Part shown: piece by piece, positions 8,843 to 15,065 of the stretch
How positions within the stretch are numbered: the first letter of the stretch is position 1
Layout: every line of letters starts with the position of its first letter
NCBI GenBank assembly: GCA_044356825.1
Contig: JBIKVM010000050.1
Span: 1-16,488 of the forward strand
Direction of reading: 5' to 3'
Origin: JAUREX01 sp044356825
Lineage (GTDB): Bacteria; Pseudomonadota; Alphaproteobacteria; Rhodobacterales; Rhodobacteraceae
Length of the DNA: 16,488 bases
Made by a program: the position numbers and the translations under genes
The notes under the pieces: generated by a model
Seen by the model: only the letters and a program-made list of their open reading frames with translations
Databases searched by the model: none
What the model was told of the DNA's origin: nothing

Positions 8843-10246
8843 GTGCGCAAGACGTTCATCGGTCCGCAGTTGCGGCGCCTTCGGCTCGAACGGTCCGAGA
8901 CGCAAGGCCAGATGGCGCGCGCACTCGGGATCAGTGCGTCCTATGTCAACCTTCTCGAGAATAACGAGCGTTCGGTCTCGGTTCCCGTCATGCTGCGCCT
9001 CTTCGAGGTCTATGGCGTGGATTGGCGCGACATCGCCGAAGAGGATTCGACCCGCCAGCTTTCGGACCTGCGTGCCATCATGCACGATCCGCTTCTTGCC
9101 GATGTCCGGGTCGACCTGGCGCAATTGCGTGCGGCCGTGGTTCATGCCCCGGGGGTCGCGGATGCCCTGATCCGGATGCACAGGGCGCATCAGGCACAAT
9201 CCGACCAGCTTTTGGCCCTGAGCGAGACGGTTCGCCCCGAAAGCCTCGTGCCATCGCCCGAGGCAGCGGTTCACGATGTCTTTCGCCGCAATCGTAACCA
9301 CTTCCGCGATCTCGAGGACGCAGCCGAGGGGTTCTGGACCGATGAAGGCCGCCCCGATCCCGACGAAACCTATGGTGCTCTGAAGCGCAGGCTGCTGGCC
9401 CATCAGGGCGTGCGGGTCCGCCTGATGCGCGTCGATGAGATGCCGGGCACACTGCGCCGTTACGAGGAGTTGCGCCGCGAGATCCAGCTCTCCGAAGCGC
9501 TCGACCACTCCAACCGCATTTTTCAGCTTGCCCACATGGCTGGGCTGCTCGAACGACGCCAGCTTCTGGACGCGATCGTGGCGCGCTCGGGTGTCAGCGA
9601 TGCGCACGGCACCTCGCGGCTTCGGGTCGAACTCGCGAATTATTTCGCAGCCGCGCTCCTCATGCCCTATGGCGCGTTCCTGGCCGAGGCACAGGCGTCG
9701 GAATACGACTTCGACCACCTCGCGACACGTTTCGGCGTCAGCTTCGAACAGGCCTGCCACCGCGCCACGACGCTGCAGCGCGAAGGGGCGCAGGGCGTCC
9801 CGTTCTTCTTCCTGCGCATCGACAAGGGTGGTAACGTCACCAAACGCTTCAATGCCACGGGCTTTCATCTGGCGGAATACGGGGGGGCGTGCCCGCGGCT
9901 CCACATCCACCTCGCATTCCGCACGCCGGGACGGATCGTGCCGCAATTCGTCGAGATGCCCGACCGAAGCCAGTATTTCGTGCTCGCCCGAACCGTTGCC
10001 CGCCCGACCTGGCGCCACCAGGCCGAGGACAACAGCCTCGCCGTCGCGATGGGCTGCGCGATCGAGCATGTCGACCAGATCGGCTATGCCCGCCCCTTCG
10101 CCCTCTCGGGCGCGCAGATGACGCCGATCGGGATCAACTGCCGCGTCTGCCCCCGCACGGGCTGCGATCAGCGCGCCCATCAGGCCGTCGTCGCGACCCG
10201 CCCGGTCGATGAGAACCGCCGCGGCGCGACCCGCTACGAGGCCTGA
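8843..10246 (+). CDS. RamB/ScfR-type (short-chain fatty acyl-CoA) transcriptional regulator
   Basis: Transcription factor of 467 residues. An XRE-type HTH occupies about 6-62 (IGPQLRRLRLERSETQGQMA, ISASYVNLLENNERSVSV). A middle region (about 205-320) resembles the IrrE/ImmA fold, with RVELANYFAAALLMPYGAF; where peptidases carry HExxH it reads QLAHMAGLLE, so protease activity is unlikely. The C-terminal part (about 335-467) matches the short-chain acyl-CoA regulator domain and has a compact cysteine motif INCRVCPRTGCDQRA (Cys433, Cys436, Cys441). Known relatives are Corynebacterium RamB (glyoxylate cycle) and Rhodobacter PccR (propionyl-CoA assimilation). The start is the GTG at 8843, with GAGGG (8831-8835) seven bases upstream. 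It is divergent from mcl1-mtkAB, so it probably regulates them in response to a CoA ester; the ligand is unknown. It abuts the convergent kinase gene with no spacer. Confidence 0.9.
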   Translation: MRKTFIGPQLRRLRLERSETQGQMARALGISASYVNLLENNERSVSVPVMLRLFEVYGVDWRDIAEEDSTRQLSDLRAIMHDPLLADVRVDLAQLRAAVVHAPGVADALIRMHRAHQAQSDQLLALSETVRPESLVPSPEAAVHDVFRRNRNHFRDLEDAAEGFWTDEGRPDPDETYGALKRRLLAHQGVRVRLMRVDEMPGTLRRYEELRREIQLSEALDHSNRIFQLAHMAGLLERRQLLDAIVARSGVSDAHGTSRLRVELANYFAAALLMPYGAFLAEAQASEYDFDHLATRFGVSFEQACHRATTLQREGAQGVPFFFLRIDKGGNVTKRFNATGFHLAEYGGACPRLHIHLAFRTPGRIVPQFVEMPDRSQYFVLARTVARPTWRHQAEDNSLAVAMGCAIEHVDQIGYARPFALSGAQMTPIGINCRVCPRTGCDQRAHQAVVATRPVDENRRGATRYEA

Positions 10247-11239
10247 TCAGCCGAGCCCCGCGGCGCGGAAGAGCGCGCGCAGGTCGGTCTCGGGCCGCGC
10301 GCCGACGTGGCTGATGACCTCGGCCGCCGCGATGCAGCCCATCCGCCCCGCAACGGCGAGCGGCGCCCCCGTCGCGAGGCCGTAGAGGAAGCCCGCCGCG
10401 AACTGGTCGCCCGCCCCCGTCGCATCGACCGGCTGGATGCGGTGGACCGGCACCTCGATGCGCCCCTCGGCCGCGCCGATCAGCACGACATCGGCGCCCG
10501 AGCGGGTGCAGACCACCAGCGGGCATTCCGCCGCCGCCTGCGCCAGCGCAGAATCGAGGTCAGCCGTCTGATAGAGCGCCTGCCATTCGTGTTCGTTGCC
10601 GAGCACGAAGCCGAGGCCCCCCGCGATCAGCGCGCGGAAATCGGACCGGTGGCGGTTGACGCAGAAGGGATCCGACAGCGTGATGCCCGCCTGCCCGCCC
10701 CCCGCCCGGCAGGCCGCGGCGGCGGCGCGAAAGGCGGCCTTGCCGGGATCCTTGTCGAAGAGATAGCCCTCGAGAAAGAGGAACCGCGCCGCGCCCGCGA
10801 CGGCCGGATCGACATCGGCCGGCCCCACCTCGGCCGAGATGCCGAGATAGGTGTTCATCGACCGCTCGCCATCCGCGCCCACGAAGATCATGCTGCGCGA
10901 GGTGGGCAGGCTCGCGCCCCGCACCGGCGGGTTCGGGAAATCCGTCCCCTCGGCCGCAAGCGCCGCGACATAGAACCGCCCGAGCGCATCGTCCGCCACC
11001 CGCCCGATGAAGGCCGTCCGCAGCCCGAGATTGCCCACCCCCGCGATCGTGTTCGCGACCGACCCGCCCGGGATCTCGCGCTGGCCGGACATGGCCGAAT
11101 AGAGCGTCTCGGCGCGGTCGCGCTCGATCAGCTGCATGATGCCCTTCTCGATCCCCATCCGGGCGAGGAAGTCGTCCCCCCCCGGCGCGATCACATCGAC
11201 GATGGCATTGCCGATCCCGGCGACGTCATAGCGGCTCAT
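10247..11239 (-). CDS. PfkB-family carbohydrate kinase, adenosine kinase-like
   Basis: Cytoplasmic ATP-dependent kinase of 330 residues in the ribokinase/PfkB family. Seen: N-terminal YDVAGIGNAIVDVIA (4-18), the signature IPGGSVANTIAGVGNLG (56-72), FIGRVADDALGRFY (77-90), FLEGYLFD (155-162), VLGNEHEW (212-219), and the C-terminal signature VDATGAGDQFAAGFLYGLATG, where Asp278 is the catalytic base. Full-length likeness is to the proteins annotated adenosine kinase in alphaproteobacteria, but the substrate could be another nucleoside or sugar. The start at 11239 overlaps the nth stop codon as ATGA, so it is translationally coupled to nth; the open frame back to 11485 is a shadow. It converges on the ScfR-type gene, the two stop codons touching (TGATCA at 10244-10249). 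Confidence 0.85.
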   Translation of the reverse strand: MSRYDVAGIGNAIVDVIAPGGDDFLARMGIEKGIMQLIERDRAETLYSAMSGQREIPGGSVANTIAGVGNLGLRTAFIGRVADDALGRFYVAALAAEGTDFPNPPVRGASLPTSRSMIFVGADGERSMNTYLGISAEVGPADVDPAVAGAARFLFLEGYLFDKDPGKAAFRAAAAACRAGGGQAGITLSDPFCVNRHRSDFRALIAGGLGFVLGNEHEWQALYQTADLDSALAQAAAECPLVVCTRSGADVVLIGAAEGRIEVPVHRIQPVDATGAGDQFAAGFLYGLATGAPLAVAGRMGCIAAAEVISHVGARPETDLRALFRAAGLG

Positions 11240-11880
11240 GCGGTCTTTCCTTCGAAGGGGCAGAGGTCGGAGATCGGGCAGGTGCGGCATTTCGGGGCGC
11301 GCGCGGTGCAGACATAGCGCCCGTGCAGGATCAGCCAGTGGTGGGCGTGGTGCTGGAATTCTGCCGGGACATGATCCTCGATCGCGCGCTCGACCGCGAC
11401 CACGTCGCGCCCCGGCGCGATGCCGGTGCGGTTGCCGACGCGGAAGATGTGCGTGTCGACCGCCTGCGCCGGCATCCCGAACCACATGTTGAGGACGACG
11501 TTCGCCGTCTTGCGCCCCACCCCCGGCAGCGCCTGCAACGCCGCGCGGGATGAGGGGACCTCGCCGTCGTGCTCCTCGACGAGGATGCGCGAGAGCTTCA
11601 GGACGTTGCGCGCCTTGGTGCGGAAAAGGCCGATGGTGCGGATCGCCTCGGTCAGCGCCTCCTCGCCCAGATCGAGCATCTCCTGCGGGGTGCGGACGCG
11701 CTCAAACAGCGGGCGGGTCGCGCGGTTGACGCCCGCATCGGTCGCCTGTGCCGACAGCGCCACCGCGACGAGCAGCGTGAAGGCGTTGACGTGGTGCAAC
11801 TCTCCCTTGGGTTCCGGGTTCGATGCCCGGAACCGCTCGAATACCGCCCGCAGGCCGCTGTAATGCATTTGCGCCGTCAT
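11236..11880 (-). CDS. nth: Endonuclease III
   Basis: Base-excision repair enzyme: DNA glycosylase/AP lyase that removes oxidised pyrimidines. It has 214 residues, near the E. coli length of 211. Seen: HHVNAFTLLVAVALSAQATD (29-48); the helix-hairpin-helix LPGVGRKTANVVLNMWFG with the Schiff-base Lys124; VDTHIFRVGNR with catalytic Asp142; and a C-terminal 4Fe-4S site with Cys191, Cys198, Cys201 and Cys207 in the classic C-x6-C-x2-C-x5-C spacing. All catalytic and cluster residues are present. The start at 11880 (MTAQMHYSGL) has GAAGGG upstream; MHYSGL four codons later is an alternative. It is the first gene of a two-gene unit with the PfkB kinase and is divergent from the ada-like repair gene across about 106 bp, so two DNA repair genes sit back to back. 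Confidence 0.97.
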   Translation of the reverse strand: MTAQMHYSGLRAVFERFRASNPEPKGELHHVNAFTLLVAVALSAQATDAGVNRATRPLFERVRTPQEMLDLGEEALTEAIRTIGLFRTKARNVLKLSRILVEEHDGEVPSSRAALQALPGVGRKTANVVLNMWFGMPAQAVDTHIFRVGNRTGIAPGRDVVAVERAIEDHVPAEFQHHAHHWLILHGRYVCTARAPKCRTCPISDLCPFEGKTA

Positions 11881-11986
11881 GGCCCTTCTCTGCACCCTCG
11901 CGCGCGGCAGGGCAACGGGCGAATGCGCAGCTTTCGGGTCGCGCGCGCGGGCGCGTCGCGCTATCGGTCGGGGTGCGGAGGCAGGC

Positions 11987-12832
11987 ATGACGGACGAACC
12001 CCACGACTACCACTATGGCGTCATCCGCCGCGCGCTCGGGATCATCGACGCGGCGGGGCCGGGGCTGACGCTTGGCGCGCTGGCCCATGCGCTCGGCATG
12101 TCCGAGGCGCATTTCCAGCGCGTCTTTTCCGCCTGGGTCGGCGTCTCGCCCAAGCGCTACCAGCAGTATCTGGCGCTCGGTGCGGCGCGCGCGATGCTCG
12201 AGGCGCGCGCCGGCGTGCAGGAGGCCGCGGCGGCCGCGGGGCTGTCGGGGGCGGGGCGGCTCCATGATCTGACGCTGCGGTGGGAGGCAATGCGCCCCGG
12301 CGAGATCGCGCGCCGGGGCGAGGGCGTGACGCTCTGCGCGGGCACCTTCCCCTCGCCCTTCGGGCCAATGGTGGCGGTCGCGACCGGGCACGGCATCGCG
12401 GGCCTCGCATTCGCCTCCGAGACGGGCGCCGAGGCCGCACTCGCCGACCTCGCGGCGCGTTGGCCCGCCGCGCGGATCGTGCCCGATGCGCCCGCGGTCG
12501 CGCCCTTCGTCACGGGCATCTTCGCCCCCCGGCCGCGGGTGGCGCTCCACCTCATCGGCGCGCCCTTCCAGATCAAGGTGTGGGAGGCGTTGCTTGCGAT
12601 TCCCTCGGGCGAGGTCACGACCTATGGCGCGATCGCCGCGCGCATCGGCGCGCCGCGCGCGGTGCGGGCGGTCGGCACTGCGGTGGGGCGCAACCCGGTG
12701 TCGTTCCTCATCCCCTGCCACCGGGCGCTGCGCGGGACGGGCGCGCTCGGCGGCTATCACTGGGGCCTGCCCGTCAAGCGCGCGATGCTCGCCTGGGAGG
12801 CCGCGCGCGCAGACGCCCTCGCAGAAGGGTGA
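11987..12832 (+). CDS. Ada-like AraC-HTH / O6-alkylguanine-DNA methyltransferase fusion
   Basis: Repairs O6-alkylguanine by moving the alkyl group to its own cysteine, and carries a DNA-binding domain that may regulate transcription. It has 281 residues. Residues about 10-110 form an AraC-type HTH (LTLGALAHALGMSEAHFQRVFSAW, VSPKRYQQYL). Residues about 115-275 form the methyltransferase: PFQIKVWEALLAIPSGEVTTYG (193-214), RAVGTAVGRNP with the asparagine hinge, and IPCHR with acceptor Cys244. Compared with E. coli Ada (354 residues), the N-terminal zinc domain with the methylphosphotriester acceptor cysteine is absent. The start at 11987 has GGAGG five bases upstream; the longer open frame from 11879 has no such support. 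It is divergent from nth. Whether it still activates transcription without the sensor domain is unknown. Confidence 0.93.
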   Translation: MTDEPHDYHYGVIRRALGIIDAAGPGLTLGALAHALGMSEAHFQRVFSAWVGVSPKRYQQYLALGAARAMLEARAGVQEAAAAAGLSGAGRLHDLTLRWEAMRPGEIARRGEGVTLCAGTFPSPFGPMVAVATGHGIAGLAFASETGAEAALADLAARWPAARIVPDAPAVAPFVTGIFAPRPRVALHLIGAPFQIKVWEALLAIPSGEVTTYGAIAARIGAPRAVRAVGTAVGRNPVSFLIPCHRALRGTGALGGYHWGLPVKRAMLAWEAARADALAEG

Positions 12833-12911
12833 AGCGGCTGTGCGCGCTGCCCTGTTCCCTTCGCGCCGGCATCGGCTATCATAGGGCGAAGCCCCTGCCG
12901 GAGGATGCCCC

Positions 12912-13571
12912 ATGACCGCGCACCGCCCCCTGACCGCCGCCCTCGCCGCGACCCTCGCCCTCGCGGCCTGCGCGCCCGCCGACTACAGCGATCCGACGCG
13001 CGACCGCACGCGCGAGGGTGCGATCAGCGGCGCGCTCGTGGGCGGGATCATCGGCTATGCGCGCGGCGATGACGACAATCGCCTCGCAAGCACGATCCTC
13101 GGTGCCGGCGTGGGTGCCGTCGCGGGCGGGGCGATCGGCTCGGCGCTCGACCGGCAGGCGGCCGAGTTGCGCGCCTCGCTCGGCAACCCCGATGTGGGCA
13201 TCGTCAACACCGGCTCGGCGCTGGTCGTGACCATGCCGCAGGATATCCTCTTTGACGTCGACAGCACCGCGATCCGCCCCGCCCTGCGTACCGATCTGAT
13301 GACGGTCGCGCGCCATCTGCAACTCTATCCCGACAGCATGGTCAGCGTCGTCGGCCACACCGACAGCACGGGCAGCGCGCTCTACAACCAGACGCTCTCC
13401 GAACGCCGCGCGCTTGCCGTCATGACGGTGCTGCGCGACGGTGGCGTGCCATCTGCGCGCCTCGTTGCCACCGGCCGGGGCGAGGATGAGCCGATCGCGA
13501 GCAACCTGACCGATGCGGGCCGGGCCCTGAACCGGCGCGTGGAAATCGTGATCCGCCCCAACGGGGCCTGA
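12912..13571 (+). CDS. OmpA-family lipoprotein with glycine-zipper segment
   Basis: Probable outer-membrane lipoprotein that binds peptidoglycan. It has 219 residues. The signal peptide (1-19) ends in the lipobox LAAC, with Cys20 as the lipidated residue; the following Ala-Pro-Ala does not signal inner-membrane retention. Residues about 36-80 are a glycine-zipper hydrophobic segment (ISGALVGGIIGYA, ILGAGVGAVAGGAIGSAL). Residues about 105-216 are the OmpA-like domain: ILFDVDSTAIRP, VVGHTDSTGSALYNQTLSERRA with the peptidoglycan-contacting pair Asp151 and Arg166 at the usual spacing, and NRRVEIVIRP. The plan resembles E. coli YiaD. The ATG has GGAGG (12900-12904) seven bases upstream, and TATCAT at 12877-12882 could be a -10 box for its own promoter. 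It lies 79 bp after the ada-like gene with no evident functional link. Confidence 0.92.
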   Translation: MTAHRPLTAALAATLALAACAPADYSDPTRDRTREGAISGALVGGIIGYARGDDDNRLASTILGAGVGAVAGGAIGSALDRQAAELRASLGNPDVGIVNTGSALVVTMPQDILFDVDSTAIRPALRTDLMTVARHLQLYPDSMVSVVGHTDSTGSALYNQTLSERRALAVMTVLRDGGVPSARLVATGRGEDEPIASNLTDAGRALNRRVEIVIRPNGA

Positions 13572-13580
13572 GCCCGGGCG

Positions 13581-13613
13581 CAAAAGAAAAAGCCCGCCGC
13601 GAGCGCGGCGGGC
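13581..13613 (-). terminator. Intrinsic terminator of the F0 ATP synthase operon
   Basis: Perfect 9-bp GC stem, GCCCGCCGC (13592-13600) with GCGGCGGGC (13605-13613), loop GAGC. Read on the minus strand, it is followed at once by TTTTTCTTTTG (13581-13591). It lies 22 bp past the atpF stop codon. This is a textbook Rho-independent terminator for the minus-strand operon; on the plus strand it could only form the hairpin at the end of the OmpA-lipoprotein gene, since no T-run follows on that side. Confidence 0.88.
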
Positions 13614-13635
13614 GTCGCCTTCTCAGTCCAGCGGA

Positions 13636-14193
13636 TCAGTTCAGCCGCTTGCCCACCTCGGCAATGGAGTCCTCGATCAGAGCCGAGGCCGAAGCAGCGT
13701 TCATCTGCCGCGCCAGAACTTCGCCCGCGGCCCCCACGGCAACCGCGATGGCCTGCTCGCGCACCGCGCGGACGGCCGAAGCCTCCGCTTGAGCGATCTG
13801 GTCTTCGGCTGCAGCAAGACGGCGGGAGACACTGCGCGCAATCTCGGCCTTCGCGGCATCGGCGGCTGCGACCGCGTCCGCCCGAGCAGTCGAGACGATC
13901 CTCTCCGCCTGCTCCTTCACTTCGCGGCTCTTGCGTTCATAGCTTGCAAGCAGGCTGCTGGCCTCGTCGCGCAGTGCGCGCGCGGCCTCGAGTTCGGCGC
14001 GGATGGTCTCGGCCCGCTTGTCGAGCATGCCGCCCAGCATCCCGGGAACCTTGGCATAGAACAGCACCGCCACAAACGCGATGAAGGCAAGCAGCACCAC
14101 GAAGTTCGAGTTGCCGAGCGAGAAGAAGGGCCCCGAAGCCGCTACCGCCGGACCCGCCCCGAGGGCGCTTGCAAGAACGATCAGGCGGATCAT
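13636..14193 (-). CDS. atpF: ATP synthase F0 subunit b
   Basis: Half of the peripheral stalk that holds the F1 head still against the rotating c-ring. It has 185 residues. The N-terminus (1-19, LIVLASALGAGPAVAAS) looks like a signal peptide, followed by FFSLGNSNFVVLLAFIAF, where the single membrane helix begins (about 29-48). VPGMLGGMLDKRAETIRAEL (49-68) marks the b subunit. A long Ala/Glu/Arg-rich amphipathic helix (about 58-165) then forms the coiled coil with b'. The ATG overlaps the stop codon of the preceding b' gene (ATGA), so the pair is translationally coupled, which fits 1:1 assembly. It is the last gene of the operon; the terminator follows at once, so F1 genes must lie elsewhere. 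Confidence 0.92.
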   Translation of the reverse strand: MIRLIVLASALGAGPAVAASGPFFSLGNSNFVVLLAFIAFVAVLFYAKVPGMLGGMLDKRAETIRAELEAARALRDEASSLLASYERKSREVKEQAERIVSTARADAVAAADAAKAEIARSVSRRLAAAEDQIAQAEASAVRAVREQAIAVAVGAAGEVLARQMNAASASALIEDSIAEVGKRLN

Positions 14194-14720
14194 GACGGCT
14201 GCCCCTTCAATCTGGCATTGACGGCCGCGTTCACGGCTGATGCGTCCGCAGTGCCCCCGAGCACAGCCACAAGTTCGGCCGCCGTGTCGCGCGCGACCTC
14301 CGATACGCTTTCCATCGCGCTGGTGCGGATCGCGGTGATGCGGCGCTCGGATTCTGCGGCACGCGCCGAAATCTCGGCGTCAGCTTCAGCCAGTGCCCGG
14401 GCAAGGTCGGCCTGGATCTCGGCCTTCGCCTCGGCGATGATCCGCCCAGCCTCGGCGCGGGCGTCGGAGAGGGCTTTCTGGTATGCGCTCTCGGCCGCTG
14501 TTGCCCTCGCCTTCAGTTCTTCGGCTGCGGCGATGTCGTTCGCGACCGTTCCCTTGCGCTCAGCCAGTACAGCGCCGATCCGCGGCAGAGCGATCCGCGT
14601 GAGCAAGAGATAGATCGCGACAAGCGCGACGACGAGCCAGAAGATCTGGTTGCCGTAGGTCGAGAAGTCGAGTTGCGGCATGCCCACGCTCTGGGCCGCG
14701 CCCCCTGCTTCGGTCGCCAT
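14190..14720 (-). CDS. atpF': ATP synthase F0 subunit b' (second b-type stalk subunit)
   Basis: The other half of the heterodimeric peripheral stalk found in photosynthetic and many alpha-proteobacteria; also called atpG or atpX. It has 176 residues. After a short Gly/Ala-rich N-terminus comes MPQLDFSTYGNQIFWLVVAL, typical of b', then one membrane helix (about 25-42, ending YLLLTRIALPRI). The remainder is a long Ala/Glu/Lys-rich helix (about 50-160). The start at 14720 (MATEAGG) has GGAGG upstream at a good distance; the open frame to 14768 would run through the hairpin region and is rejected. It is preceded by a stable intercistronic hairpin after atpE and overlaps atpF by four bases. Assignment as b' rather than b rests on the PQLDFSTYGNQIFWL segment and gene order. 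Confidence 0.9.
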   Translation of the reverse strand: MATEAGGAAQSVGMPQLDFSTYGNQIFWLVVALVAIYLLLTRIALPRIGAVLAERKGTVANDIAAAEELKARATAAESAYQKALSDARAEAGRIIAEAKAEIQADLARALAEADAEISARAAESERRITAIRTSAMESVSEVARDTAAELVAVLGGTADASAVNAAVNARLKGQPS

Positions 14721-14745
14721 GGTCGCCTCCGTGATCGAATGGGCC

Positions 14746-14773
14746 CCGGGGGCGCGCCGCGCGCGCACCCCGG
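14746..14773 (-). promoter_or_regulatory. Stable intercistronic RNA hairpin, atpE-atpF'
   Basis: In the minus-strand transcript, CCGGGG, a bulged U, GCGCGC, loop GCG, GCGCGC and CCCCGG form a 12-bp, all-GC stem with one bulge. It starts 14 bases after the atpE stop codon and ends well before the atpF' ribosome site. No U-run follows, so it is not an intrinsic terminator. A stem here could shield the upstream atpB-atpE mRNA from 3' exonucleases, as the known hairpin after pufBA does in Rhodobacter. The structure is read directly; the role is inferred. Confidence 0.65.
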
Positions 14774-14787
14774 CGTCGGATGTCCGA

Positions 14788-15024
14788 TCAGACGGCGAAC
14801 ATCAGCAGAAGCGCGATGAGGAACGAGAAGATCCCCAGCGCTTCGGCGAAGGCGATGCCGACAAAGAGCGTCGCGGTCTGGCTCGCGGCCGCCGAGGGGT
14901 TGCGCAGCGCGCCAGCAAGGAAGTTGCCGGCGACATGGCCCACGCCGATGCCCGCGCCGCCAAGCCCGATGGTGGCAAGGCCGGCACCGATGTATTTGCC
15001 CATGAGAGCGAGTTCGCCTTCCAT
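14788..15024 (-). CDS. atpE: ATP synthase F0 subunit c (proteolipid)
   Basis: Forms the rotating membrane ring that carries protons. It has 78 residues, two membrane helices and the family landmarks: a glycine-rich first helix (YIGAGLATIGLGGAGIGVGH, 11-30), the polar loop ALRNPSA with Arg41, Asn42 and Pro43 that contacts F1, and a second helix with AFAEALGIF, where Glu61 is the proton-binding carboxylate. The Gln and Ser/Thr partners that mark sodium-binding rings are not seen around this site, so it is read as proton-type. The start at 15024 (MEGELALMGK) follows AGGAGA. The same frame is open far upstream to 16059, but that is a shadow over atpB and atpI. It is flanked by tandem repeats on one side and a stable hairpin on the other, which may raise its yield. 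Confidence 0.97.
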   Translation of the reverse strand: MEGELALMGKYIGAGLATIGLGGAGIGVGHVAGNFLAGALRNPSAAASQTATLFVGIAFAEALGIFSFLIALLLMFAV

Positions 15025-15042
15025 GTCGTGTCTCCTGTTGGT

Positions 15043-15059
15043 TGGAATGGCTGGAATGG
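15043..15059 (-). repeat. Tandem 9-bp repeat upstream of atpE ribosome site
   Basis: TGGAATGG occurs at 15043-15050 and 15052-15059; in the transcript this reads CCATTCCA twice, then CCAACCAACAGGAG and the atpE start. The leader is purine-poor and G-poor, so it is probably unstructured just upstream of the ribosome site. In E. coli an unstructured leader boosts atpE translation; the same effect here is inference. The repeat fills most of the 41-bp atpB-atpE gap. Confidence 0.4.
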
Positions 15060-15065
15060 ATGATC

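Noticed and set aside
8798..10180. Long minus-strand frame opposite the ScfR-type regulator
   Set aside because: The regulator has HTH, conserved C-terminus and ribosome site; the reverse frame has none.
12859..12891. Inverted repeat CTTCGC/GCGAAG between the ada-like gene and the OmpA lipoprotein gene
   Set aside because: Only 6 bp with a 21-base loop; expected by chance in GC-rich DNA.
11702..12913. Long minus-strand frame opposite the ada-like gene and nth start
   Set aside because: It would overlap two well-supported genes and shows no domain.
14788..15024. Sodium-type ATP synthase
   Set aside because: The c subunit has the proton-type carboxylate Glu61 without the Gln and Ser/Thr ligands expected in sodium-binding rings.
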